Shown: piece by piece, positions 13,868-25,985 of the stretch
Position numbering within the stretch: the first letter of the stretch is position 1
Layout of the letters: every line of letters begins with the position of its first letter
Assembly (NCBI RefSeq): GCF_020536995.1
Contig: NC_068366.1
Location: 17,217,829 to 17,281,828 of the forward strand
Source of the DNA: Dreissena polymorpha
Lineage: Eukaryota > Mollusca > Bivalvia > Myida > Dreissenidae
Length of the DNA: 64,000 nucleotides
Reading direction: 5' to 3'
Translations under genes and position numbers: made by a program
Notes under the pieces: model-generated
What the model was told of the DNA's origin: nothing
Database searches by the model: none
What the model saw: the letters and a program-made list of their open reading frames with translations, nothing else

Positions 13868-15040
13868 CTCTCTCATAGTCTGGTTTCATATAAAAACTCC
13901 ACTGATCCCAAATGTCCTCGTGCTCCTCTACCGTCATATGCCCTCTCCCCCCTAACGCATATGTACATAGTTCATCCTTTGACACACGGGAACTGAAAAC
14001 AGAAATTGAAAAAACACCTTTAGGCTTTACAAATATCACTCTGACACCGTAAAAATTACTAAATAATCAGATATATAAAACAGACGCTCAAAAACAGCAC
14101 TACTGAACACTAACCCTTGGTCTGATCATCCATACGCGACGAACAGGAGCAAGCACCATCAAGCATCTCCTGAAAACATGAAATTAATAAAAACAATAAA
14201 CACAATCGATTAACTCATAAATGGAAATCATTCATTACCCAAATCAGAAGAAATTACATGAATTTTAATGCATAAGAAATGCTTCCACTTATTGCACAAA
14301 ACAAGCCGTTATTATGGCAGACAGAAATTCATATCGTCTTACAAAATCCACGCAAATGAAAACGCTACACACTTACCCGATAAGATCCCGTTATATTTAT
14401 TAATCCTCTTTACGTACATCCCAAATACCAAAGACCAAGCCTCATGCTATTTTTAGAGCTGACTGATTGATAGTTTCATTTAACGTCTAAACCGGTAAAG
14501 ATTTAAAGGCTACACTCCACTAAATGATAGCTGCTGAAAACTGTAGTAATGACTCTCCGAAGATTCCTTAGCAAAATTACATTAACGGCCTCTATGTTAG
14601 TCGAATTGCAAATGATGTTTCGTTCTATAATATGTTATGTATATAATAAAATAAGAAATAATATTAACTGAGAAACTATATCATATGTAATGTAATTTAT
14701 CTTTTTATTGCATAATTACCCGCCTCGTTTGTACATCGTACTTTATTGCTCATATTGAAAATGATTATTCGTTCTACCTTCTAACTGTATTGACACTACT
14801 TGAAATATGTTATATGTATTGTATATTCAAGAAAGAACATGTAATAAGACGCTACTTGAAATATGTTATCTATAATGTATATATACAATCAAGAAAGAAT
14901 ATGTAATAAGAACCATACCATATGTAATGTAATCCATCATTTTTGTATAATATTGCACGCCTCGTCTATATATTTATGTACTTTTTTGCTCATGTATTCA
15001 TGTCAAACATGAATTGAGTTGAAATAAAAGGTTTTACGAT
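13868..15040 (+). other. Probable 3' non-coding tail of the LINE fragment
   Basis: No coding. Two adjacent copies of a 50-60 bp unit (ACTTGAAATATGTTAT at about 14798 and 14858) and two copies of a CATATGTAATGTAAT / CGCCTCGT block (about 14682 and 14919) make this a repetitive AT-rich tail. It closes with TTGAAATAAAAGG at about 15020-15032, which could be the LINE 3' end. Assignment to the element is inference. Confidence 0.4.
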
Positions 15041-16250
15041 ATATAGCATTGTTTCGTTCCTTACGCAAAATAAACTTACTTACCGTTCTATAGTAGAGTG
15101 GAACCAACTTGGCTGTTGTAGTACATTTTATAACATATAATCTCTCTTTACAACCTTATATAGTAAATACAAACATTGGTTTTGGTCCTAATTAAAAATA
15201 ATATTTTATTGTATATGTCGAACCTATTTGTGACCGATCGATACAATTTGTAACGTATCTTCTTTTCTTTAAAAACCTAATATAGACAATAAAAATAAAG
15301 AATTCAGTTTTCTACGTAAGAGGTTGTATTTTATATGTCGCATATTCCATCTCATGCTCGTCAAAAAGTCAATTATTGTTAAAACTATGGCAGACTCTAA
15401 CCTTTATTCTTGACTTATATATGTATTATCTAATTGAAATATAAAAGACGTAAACTGACGAGAAATTCATGGCACACGGCGTTTTCCTTTTTAGCACAAC
15501 CTTCTGTTTTCTCAACGCATTATATTCTTTAGATGTTCATCCCAATTGCTATAAACTAAATGACTTGCTAATCTTTCGGTTAACTCCTTTTCCCCCGTGG
15601 TTCACGTGCATAGCTGGTCAGTTAAGCAACAGTTAAATTATGGCTGTTTTAAACGGTACTTAATATGTTTATACTTAACATGCTTGTAATTTCAATAATT
15701 ATAAAGTACCACAAAGTCTAGAACATTAAAATACATACTTAATCATTAATTCTGTTTAAGCTTTTTTAATATTAAATATCGCTTGTTAAAAACTATATTG
15801 TCAAATCGTGATTCTTGATTATCTGCAAGCATTGTGTATCCGTGTATGTTTTCTCAACGAATTACGAAATGGAACACCTCCTTAAACACCACAATTTATA
15901 ATAATAGTAAAAATTTAGTGCGGGAAATAAGTAGTTTGTGCTGTTCAATAAGTTATGCTTGTTTTCTCACTTCAATACTAGAGTGCTTTTTGATAGCTTT
16001 TATTTTCTTCTCTGTTTAATTTTTGCTTTATTTATCTGAAAAATGTTCTCAATAAATACTGAAATAATACAGCCTCTAGATAAAGTCTTCATACCCAAAA
16101 CGCATTATTGACGACAACTGACACTAACAGAAGGGACTGGTTTGTATATGAATTACGTATTTTTAATCTGAGAATAATAGCTCGAGATCGATGCGACGTA
16201 TACTGAGTTTCCTTATTCAACATCACAATGCATGCCCACCTGAATAGTTT
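15041..16250. other. AT-rich intergenic DNA, nothing recognised
   Basis: No gene or RNA seen; the short frame at 15834-16019 lacks domain or splice support. Confidence 0.5.
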
Positions 16251-16252
16251 AG

Positions 16253-16920
16253 CCTGTCCCAACTAGTTAAAAGCAAATAACAACTATTAATTGTATGTGG
16301 TACGTGTATTCATGTGTTTTGTTTGATGTATAGCTTAGTTATGATTTTAAACATGTACTTTTGTCGCTAGTCGTTTGCATACCTAAGCTTTCACTTTATC
16401 TGTGTTACTTTGTATTTTCCGATGTAAGCCAAAAAGCTGAATTTAACTAAAAAGCTATTTTAAGGACTTAAAACATGTTTTTTGTCACTAGTCGTTTGCA
16501 TACCTAAGCATTCACTTTATTTGTGTTACTTTGTATTTCTGATGTAAGCCAAAAAAGCTGAATTTAAATAAAAAGCTATTAATGTTTGCCATAAAAGCGC
16601 GATATCAATAATCTATAAAATAATGGTAATATTATTTTAACTGAACAATATAACCTGTTCCAACAAGCTGAAAACAAATAGCACCTATCAACAGAATGTG
16701 GTACGTGTGTACATGTTTTTGTTTGATGTATAACTTAGTAATGATTTAATACATGTCTTTTTGTCGCTATTCATATGCATACCTAAGAATTTACTTTATC
16801 TGTGTTACTTTGTATTTCTGATGTAAGCGAAAAAACTGAATTTGACTAAAAAGCTATTTTAAGGATTAATGTTTGCCATAAAAGCGCGATTTTATTAATA
16901 AATGTAATGATATTTTACTT
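16253..16920. repeat. Degenerate tandem array with higher-order structure
   Basis: A block of about 115-120 bp (GCATACCTAAG ... CACTTTAT ... GTGTTACTTTGTATT ... GATGTAAGC ... AAAAGCTATT) occurs three times, starting near 16354, 16475 and 16768. A separate upstream block (AACCTGTYCCAAC ... TGTGGTACGTGT ... GTTTGATGTATA) occurs at about 16252 and 16650. Together they form two larger units, the first carrying an extra inner copy. A third shared block (ATTAATGTTTGCCATAAAAGCGCGAT) closes both. No open frame runs through. Confidence 0.8.
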
Positions 16921-17204
16921 TTTGTTAAAACTAAGCACTTTTTTTAAACAAATTAAACAAATTAATTCATGCGAACAGCCTATGGTATATACACAGTTTG
17001 TTTTGACATTGTGTTGAACCAATACTTATTAAACAGAAACTGACATACCACAAAATACAATTATATTACTTTATTGTCTAACGTGTATGTTGTTTACACT
17101 AACATTGATATTATGTTTTGACAAACACCTATTTAAACACCATCAGGTATATCAACAGCTTTATTTGTATTGTTTTCATGTTTAACTCTTTTATCTATAC
17201 AAAC

Positions 17205-17550
17205 TAACAATGATATTGCGTTTATAAATACTGGTAAACCAGAACCCGGCTTATCACCAAAGACATTGTTTGTTTTTTCTTTATAACCTTTTTTTGTAAC
17301 GGATATAGCATAAATATGTATATTCAAATTATGTATAATCCCTTAAATATGCCATATAGCTAAATCATAAAATATCCATATAAATTTTCTATGTATACAT
17401 AGTTAACATTGATATTGTGTTTATCAATATTTGGTAATCGAAACCCGGCTTATCATTTGCACTTGCATTGTGTGTGTGTGTTTTTAAATTTTTATGTAAC
17501 GGGTATAGTACAAATATGTACATACATTTTATATATAAATCCTCACGTAT
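17205..17550. repeat. Two diverged tandem copies of a ~196-bp unit
   Basis: The unit starting near 17211 (TGATATTGCGTTTAT ... CCCGGCTTATCA ... TGTAACGGATATAG) recurs near 17410 (TGATATTGTGTTTAT ... CCCGGCTTATCA ... TGTAACGGGTATAG). Similar AACATTGATATTRTG words near 17101 may mark a third, more decayed copy. No coding evidence. Confidence 0.65.
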
Positions 17551-18051
17551 GTTCCTTTGTTCAAACATATCATATACCTACTCTTATATCACCTTTATTA
17601 TGTATATACATAAACCTAAAAATAATGTGTGCATTTTCAAATCGTACATACCGAAAAGTAACGTCTTATACATTTGAGTGACTTAATTACTCAAACTTAT
17701 ATAATACATACTCCAGTGAAATCATTTGTATAACTCATATCCATATTTTTTGTTTTAAATTCCATTTTGAGGACATTAGATACCGATAATTTATGTCTTA
17801 AATTTAGGGCAATTTACCTTGCACAAGCACATTTGCTTGTTTTCTTTTCACATGTTGTATTTTATTTTTTCTCTGTTTGTATGGGTTTTTTTTTTGTTTT
17901 TTTTTGTATGAAGACACAATGTATTTTGTAAATCTTTTGTGTATCTGTACATATATTTACATTAGAGAAACCAACTGGGCATCTTTTAAAACAGAAACTA
18001 ACTGGACAAGCACACACACATTAGAATTTACATCACCCTTCACCTCTTTAA
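17551..18051. other. Flank or 5' UTR of the L1-like LINE
   Basis: AT-rich DNA ending with CACACACACA just before the first Met of the LINE ORF. No first ORF (nucleic-acid-binding protein) typical of L1 is visible, so the element may be 5' truncated or its leader may begin in this stretch. Confidence 0.4.
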
Positions 18052-21000
18052 ATGATTAAAGTATGTACTTTGAATGTAAAAGGGCTAAACAATAAAGACA
18101 AACGCATAAAAATCTTCAAATGGTTAGACGAAAACAAAAATGTATATGCCTATTATAAGAAAGTCACTTGACACATCATACTAATAAACACGGCATTGCC
18201 TTTCTGATAAAAAATAATATAGGGATCACGGTCGATAACTTTAACGAAATAATAATTGGCAGACAAGCAAGAATAGATATCAAAATATACGAAATACAAA
18301 TATCATTGATAAATGTTTACGGCCCTAACATAGATGATTCCACTTTTTACGAAACAGTACAATCCTTTATAATCAATAACCAAGATAAAAAACATTTTAG
18401 TCGGTGGTGACTTCAATACTGTTCTTAACCCATTATTAGATAAAAAGAAGGGAAACCTTTATACTCATCCTAAAAATAGAAACATTTTAAATAACATAAT
18501 TGAAAACTACACTATGATAGACATCTGGCGTACAATATATCCAAACGAAAGCAAATTCACCTGGCACTCAAACACAAAACCAACAATATTTTGTAGATAA
18601 TACTATTTTTAATATCTGAGTCTCTTTGCAACATTATTGACACATGTAACATAAAACCAGGATTTATGACTGACCACTCTCTAGTTGAACTTAAACAATA
18701 TACAACCTGAAAGAGGCCCTGGATACTTTAAAATTAACAACAGCATCTTATTAGATACACAATATCAAACACAAATAAAACAGGAAATATTAAATACATT
18801 TCAAAATAACAAAGATGCAAACCCAAACACCTTATGGGAAGTAATTAAAGTAAATATACGTAACACAACAATTAGATACACATTATTTAAACAAAAAGAA
18901 ACACACAAACTTGAAACTGAAACCATCAAAACCACTGAAACACTTAAAAAACAATTGCATCAAACAAGCACAAATGATACCACCGACATATGAAATAAAT
19001 GAAATAACATTAAATAAAACAAATATTAGCTGGAATCTATCATACACATCTCAATGGAATAATACTAAGAGCGCGTGCACAGCATGTTGAACACAATGGA
19101 AACGAGAGCGCCGATGGCGCTAAAAGCATAGTTGCAAGATACAGGGAAGTTGCTGCCGAAGTAAATGTTTAGGTCAAAATATACTAAATAGTTTCCTTAT
19201 ATGTTTTGATGTAAAAGCGACAACTTTGAGCGAAAATAAATACAACATTTTGCACATAGAGACCCCCATAACCATACCTTTTCTTGACGGGCATTCTTAG
19301 CTAAATCGATTTAAGCAATAAAAAATATATGTCATGTTTTAACCAAAAAAGAATTCGACTCAAATAAAAATCGACTGTTTTTGCGCCTTTTTTTCGGCCG
19401 TTTTCTAGTTGATTGTAACCTTTTGCAGTGCCATTTTTTACTTTAATCTCCAACTTTATCCTATTTCAGGGATTTAGTAGTTAACACCAATGCTTACCCT
19501 ATCAATATCTCCAAACGATAAAACCAGAACAACAGTCTAAAGTGTATAACATGCCTTCGAGGAAAATATGATGATTTGTTTAGAGAGTATAGCCCTTCAT
19601 GACTCGACCTTCATGACTCGATTATTAAGAATATTGTAACGTTAACAATTGCTGACATCACGAGTCGCCCCCCTTGTTGTTGCTACCAAAATGTTCTATT
19701 TTTAGAAACGGGAATTCCAAATAGTGACCAATGGGAATGGTTACAAAAGACATAACTATGAAAATAAATACGTAGAATTACATTATTTCACGCATACCAT
19801 TATGCAACCATCCGTTTTCTTTTCCGACTTGATACATTTACAGCTTTCCATTTAATATTTTACAGACACAACACTCGTCCAGAATTCGCGCGAATCCATT
19901 AAATCCGATGTCACATTTAAACCTTTAGCTCTACTCGTAACGTTAATTTCTGGCTCAAAGTAAATCATTTAAACTTCAATTAACACATCTCTATTACTTT
20001 CAAACTCTACTTCATCAAATCCATAGAAAGGCAGGTCAGAATCCATTTCATAAATCAGAAAACATTCATTGTACTCCGCCATTTCTTACACATTTTCAAA
20101 GAATAAAAGTGCTTTATGCCCCACTTCCTGCTGAGAATATGTTTTAATTTCTATTTATAATTAACCGATAAAATGTTTCATATCCTTAAACCAGGGCCTT
20201 ATGAATTCAGTTATGTAAACATTTGACCTCTCACAGAACAGTAAACAAAGAAAATAGAAATTAGGTGTGAGGTCACTATCAACAAAAACAGAATTGTTTC
20301 ACGAATGAAATTTGTTTTAGTTTCTTAGAAGGTTATTACACGTAAAACGGTCTTAGAAAAATTCACAAAAAATGGTGTCAGCAATATTCTTGGAAGAAAA
20401 CGTTAGAAAAACGTTTCCAAAAAAAAATTGTACGAATTACCATATACTAAATTAAATAGATATTTCGTCTGATTTTTTATCAGGTTATGCTTCATAATGG
20501 TCAACCGATCGATGTGGGTTTTCGAAATGTAGCTTATACCTTAAGCATAGGTGCGTTGCACCTATGCTAAAAATACACAATACTTCGCAAACATTGAAAA
20601 ACGTAGAAGTGAACAAAAAACTGTACACAAATTAGTAGTCAAAGATATAAAAAACATAACTCAAATATTAGAAGAACAACGTTAATTTTCGAAACCCTAT
20701 ATAAAGAAAAAAATGTTGAAAATAACACTCTTTTTAAAAATACACATCACGCTTTAAATCAAGAAGAAAAATTATTGTGTGACGGATTACTAAATGAATA
20801 TGTATGTGGATAAGCACTAAAAGAAATGCAAAATAACAAAAGTCCAGGATCTGATGGCATCACCATTGAGTTTTATAAAATATTTTGGAATGATATCAAA
20901 ACATATTTAATTAATTCACTAAATTATTCATATAAAAATGAAAACCTAACTACGCTTCAAAATCAAGGTATAATATCACTCATTCCAAAACCTGGAAAAA

Positions 21001-23390
21001 AAGTAGAATCCTTATCGAACTGGCGCCCAATTAGTTTACTAAACAATGATTATAAAATTGCAACTAAAAGTATAGCAAACAGAATAAAAAAATATTACCA
21101 TCAATCATTTCAAAATCTCAATCTGGTGTCATAAAAGGACGTTACATTGGTGAAAACGTTCGTCTTATCCAAGAATACATAAACTATTTCAACAATTCAA
21201 ATAATCCTGGTCTAATATTCTTTGCAGAATTTGAATAGGCATTCGATTCGCTTGATCATTCATTTATGTTCTCTTGCTTAGAAAATATGAACTTTGGTGA
21301 AAGTCTCATTCAATAGGTCAAACTATTCTATACCGATATTAACAGTAAAATCATTAACAACGGCTTCTTTTCAAACAGTTTTAACATCGAACGAGGGGTT
21401 CGACAAGGATGTCCACTCTCATCATCGTTATTTATTATTTGCATCGAATATTTATCACATCACATCCAATCAAATAAACACATAAAAGGATTATCACTAG
21501 ACCTGACGAAGAAATCAAACAGTCCCAATTTGCTGACGATGCAACTTATTTTTTAAACGACAATTACGATTCTTTCCATTACCTAATAGAGTCGCTAACC
21601 CTATACGAAATGACATCGCGTCTTTAACTAAACAAAAGTAAATGTACTGTGCTACGAGTAGGTAAATTAAAACAAAGTAATGTCCAATATAAAAAAGAAA
21701 TGAAATTTAATTTGACATCCGATGAAGCCACAACGTAAGGAATTACTTTCACAAATAATGAAAAGGATACAGTTCTTAAAAACATACTACATAAATTACA
21801 GAATATTAAAAACTGCTGAAAACGTTTGCACTTCCTAAATTAATTTCTGTATTAACAGTTCTCCCAAATCCACCAAATGATGTTATTAACGATATAAAAT
21901 CAGCAATATTTAATTCCATATGGGACGGTAAGCCTGATAAAATAAAACGAACTCAGTTAATTCAATCTGTAGAAAATGGAGGTATCCAATTAACGAACAT
22001 TGACTCATTCTTGAATGCAATCAAATGCAGCTGGGTTAAAAGATGCTTAAATAATACCAATACGAGTAAATGGAAATTATTCTACCAGAAAATCCTAAAA
22101 AAAATATGGTGACTCCTTACTCTTTGAATGTAACATCAGCACTACTATCTGACATGAAATTGCAAACGAAAACATATTTCTGTCTGATGTTCTATCAGCA
22201 TGGAATGATGTCACTCAAAACCTTGAAACCCAAACCAGCAGTAAAACTATTTTATGGAACAACAAAGACATAACTTCAAACAATAAGACGTTTTTCTATA
22301 AAGATTGGTTTGAACGAAGCATTAAATATGTCGACCAATTATATGACTACAGAATTAAGGATTTCTACTCTTTTGATGATATATGCTACATATACGGAAT
22401 ACCTTCAAATAATTTTCTGAAGTACTACACATTAATCAAAAGAGTACCCATACATATTAAATCTGAAATCAATACAAATAATACACCATGTACTCAAACA
22501 ACATTCGCAGAAAACATACTTGGAAGAAAAAACAAAACGAATAAAATATTTTACACACTACAAATTAAAAACCCTACAGAAAACACAAAACCCCAAAATC
22601 AATGGCAATTCCTTTTCGGAGAACATGAACTTAATTGGAAACACATATTTACCATGCCATATAAAGCAACTATTGAAAGCACACTGAGCAATTTTTAATA
22701 TTAATACATCCATAGAATTATAGCTACAAATAAATATCTCTGTAAATGCAAATTATCTTACTCAAATCTGTGTGACTTCTGCGGTGAAAACATCGAAACT
22801 ATAGAACATCTTATTTTGGGAGTGCAAACACATCCAGCCTATTTGGAATCAATTAGTATCTTTTCTTGAACAACAGCAACTAAACGTCAAACTATCTTTC
22901 TTAAATGTAAGTTTCGGAATTTACATATTGAAATCAATAGACTGTAATAAAATTGTTAATTGTATTCTTATATTGATGAAATATTTTATCTTTAACATGA
23001 AGTACAAAAATCAAGTACCAAATTTTTTGTCAATCTTATAAGATCAATGTGAATATACAACAAAACACACAAGTCCAGTATCCTTTCTTCCCACTTTATA
23101 CAACTAATCATTTTTCATAGCTATTCTTCTGTTGTTCTTTTCTTTTCTCTTTTTAAAACAAAAAACAACTATCACAAACAACCAAAGAAAAACATATTAA
23201 CCAAGTTTTTTTTGTTTTTTGTTTTTGTTTTTTTCTTAATCTTAAGGAAACCAAAAAAGTATATATATTAGCATATCTTGTATAACATGTCTGAACGGTA
23301 TTGCTTTGTACAATCACTTTGTTGTATGCTCATATACTTGTATAAATTGTATGTATTATATTGAATTAAAAAAAGTAAAAAAAAAAGTTT
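18052..23390 (+). mobile_element. L1/Tx1-like LINE, decayed, split by an insertion
   Basis: From ATG 18052 the protein begins MIKVCTLNVKGLNNKDKR, the typical N-terminus of the L1-clade apurinic endonuclease. A stretch with the expected LQET block is missing near 18150, so there is an internal deletion. Further parts are GGDFNTVL near 18406, TDHSLVELK near 18667, and reverse transcriptase with SPGSDGITIEFYK at 20842, IISLIPKPGKK at 20970, NWRPISLLNNDYKI at 21018 and QFADDATYF at 21528. The C-terminal Cys/His region (LCDFCGE...IEHLI) lies near 22770. The ORF ends near 23100 and an A-rich tail follows at 23362-23388. Several stops and frameshifts are present. A 1.44-kb element interrupts it at 19125-20568. 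Removing the insertion and one AAA restores a continuous frame (DGAKNTQYF), so the LINE was older than the insertion. Confidence 0.88.
19125..20568. mobile_element. Non-autonomous TIR element nested in the LINE
   Basis: The ends carry a 14-bp inverted repeat with one mismatch in the first 13 bp: AGCATAGTTGCAA at 19125-19137 and, read in reverse complement, AGCATAGGTGCAA ending at 20568. The flanks are AAA on both sides (19122-19124 and 20569-20571), which fits a 3-bp target duplication; GCTAAAA on both sides is a 7-bp alternative that overlaps the terminal repeat. The right end itself contains a near-perfect hairpin at 20544-20568. No transposase frame is present in its 1444 bp, so it must have been moved in trans. 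The superfamily is undecided; a 3-bp duplication would fit Harbinger or CACTA types. Confidence 0.72.
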
Positions 23391-23756
23391 TTGACTTGAC
23401 TTTTTTGAAACAAATCGAGTTGAGGACAACAATGCGGTGTTACACGCGAAATATTAAACCTCTAGACCATTTGGTTTAAGAGGAAACTATTTTTACCCTC
23501 GGATTTGGTTATAATTTACAAACTAGTTTCATACACTGGTACAATAAAATATTAAATATTTGATCCGTTCATTTTGCTACATATATATTGTCCATTAAAA
23601 TAAAACAGAAATTAATCACTATAATGTGTGAACTTATCAAAAGCAAACAACTTGATACATCTGACAGGCAATCGTGATATAAGCGTGAAAAAAACATCAT
23701 GCTCGAGCGTGCCCATTTGTCAGCATCTTTAATTTTGCCGCTGTTTTGCTTTCGAA
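23391..23756. other. Intergenic DNA between LINE and duplication copy A
   Basis: No gene or repeat recognised; similarity to copy B starts abruptly at 23757 (GCTGTGCATTCTGAG). Confidence 0.5.
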
Positions 23757-24828
23757 TCGCTGTGCATTCTGAGTATAACGTTCAATTGGTGAACATTTTC
23801 AGAACTATGTATAGTTCTTTTGTTACAGACATCCACCTTCTTTATTGAACATATTACTTTAAACCATTGTGTGAATTTAAATCCTGAGAAAGAACGCAAA
23901 AGATGAACAATATCAGCATTTACTAAATTTAGAAATTTGGCCTAATTTGATCGGCGTTTAATGATGTCGCTGAATAAAATATCGAAATGAACCTAGATCA
24001 AAAGTAGGGCTAGAAAGGTACGCCCAAAACTACACTTTTGTGGTTCCCTCCTTATATTACTAAGATCTTTAAATTTGTAACTGGAAACATCGGAGTACAT
24101 GCATTGAACAAAAACGTTAACAATTGAGTGTTTCTCTGTCATAAAGAACCAACTCAATCGTTGTTCAGATAACGAAACATACATAAAAATGATTTTTTTA
24201 GTTGACTTTTAAATATAATAATACAAATCGCGATATTATTAGTTGATAAATTACATTACTTAAATAAAACCGCTCCACCGAAAGGCGGAATATCTAAAGA
24301 ACAAGCACAGATGCCTGCCTCTGTATCATTGTACTTGGTATTGTCTCACTGTATTCAAGTAATCTTTCATAAATTATAAGTTTAAAAGTAATCAAATAAC
24401 ACAAATATACCAAAATATTGTATAACGACCATGAGGCCTAACGATGATGTACCGCCCTGTTCCGCAAAGGCTCGTTTATAACGTAACTATAAAGTTATGT
24501 CTACAGGACACTTTTAATGTGATGAAACTCGGTCAGATGTTTATTTTACAATATAATAACCTAGTTCAAATCTGAGGCACGTGCGACTTTAAACTAGGAC
24601 ATTTCTCATTTCAGTTCTAACATTATTTCATAGTATTCTTAGGTAATAAATTATTTGGGATTGTTGCTGAACGAACTGTTTTGCTTTTGGATGTAAGTAA
24701 ACGCTCATCTAGTATTCTCTATCTAGTATACTCTGGCGTGAATTTCAAGACAATATCATGTATACGCAGTAATTTAGTGGTGTCAATGCTAACATCCTTC
24801 AATGAGATAATTCAGTGTATTTAAATGA

Positions 24829-25015
24829 GCCGTGTTATGGTAAAACTGGGCTTAATGCATGTGTGTTAAGGTTCGTCCATAATAAGCTTTTGCAGTCGTT
24901 AAAATGAAGTCTTTTCAAAACAAGGATCAAGTTTACTTGGAGAGTGTCGTCTCTGATAAGCTTATACTGACTACACATGCTTATTTGTGTTGACAATTGA
25001 CGCAAATACATATGT
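24829..25015. repeat. Foldback MITE, copy A version (decayed)
   Basis: Starts with GTAAAACTGGGCTTAATGCA and contains the diverged GTCGTCY...TAAGC words of the copy B element at 47816-48066. The 3' inverted end is poorly kept. It was present before the duplication, because both copies carry it at the same place. Confidence 0.6.
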
Positions 25016-25344
25016 ATTATATGTACACGACACAACATTATTACATACAGAGCAAATGTTTGCATATTTGCGTGAATAAGTATTCATATTAATTTACAAA
25101 CTTAAATCATGCGTTGGCAGCAACAATAAAACGTGTAACAAAACTACATACAGCTCGTACAGACATACAGCTCGTACAATTTAAATTGGCCTGAAAATAA
25201 TATATTTTAACTGCTTGTGCCTCAATTAAGTTCAGCCGGTATTCAATTTTCCTACGAGTTGAAATAAAATTACCCTCATTCCCGCCAGTTTGTGTTGTAA
25301 GGTACCGGTATGTATTGAACATGAGTATTGACTTAATACACTAA

Positions 25345-25940
25345 ACGTGAACCATAATCTGGACGAGCATGAGTGAAAATCCTTATTATATGATGAGGTC
25401 AATTGATAGAGTTAACGAACCCATTGCCAAACAATGAACGATCAAGACAACACCGACAATAACATAACACAAGCACAAACATGATACAATTGCGGTTACC
25501 GGCTTGGAACGATCAATTTAAAAGCATTTGTTGTTTAAATCGGTTTAAACCTACAATTTGGCATAGACTTAGTTCTTTTAAGTGTACGAACAAGTTAATA
25601 CCATACAATCATTATTCGAATCAAGTTATTGCCCGATAAGAGAATTTAAATGTACAACTATTAAACCCTTTCGCACTTAGAAGCAAAGTGAACATGGCTA
25701 TGTGCAAAAGCACAAAAACCAGAACTGCCTGCAAGTTACTCGCAGTCTGCTCAGGTTGTATGTCCTTCACTGCAAACCAGTATCTAAGATTTGAAGATAA
25801 AGCCTTAAAAACTTGAAGCTGGTATGAACTGTCTTTAATTAAATTTAACTTTCTAAGGGACTACACATGCGATTAAATACGTTTTTCAGTGGTAGATGGT
25901 GAATAGTTATATATTGACCAGGACATCCTAACTTTCTGAG
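25345..25940. other. Non-coding part of copy A without a match in copy B
   Basis: About 600 bp between two stretches that align to copy B. No frame, RNA or known repeat is recognisable. Confidence 0.45.
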
Positions 25941-25979
25941 GTACGATGGCATGAAACAAACGATCAACTACATTTTGTC

Positions 25980-25985
25980 TTTATT
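25980..25985 (-). terminator. Poly(A) signal of the GPCR pseudogene
   Basis: AATAAA on the minus strand, 726 bp beyond the pseudogene stop codon. The surrounding words (CTTTATT...AAAAAGCTCAAG on the plus strand) are kept at the matching spot in copy B, supporting it as the ancestral 3' end. Confidence 0.5.
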
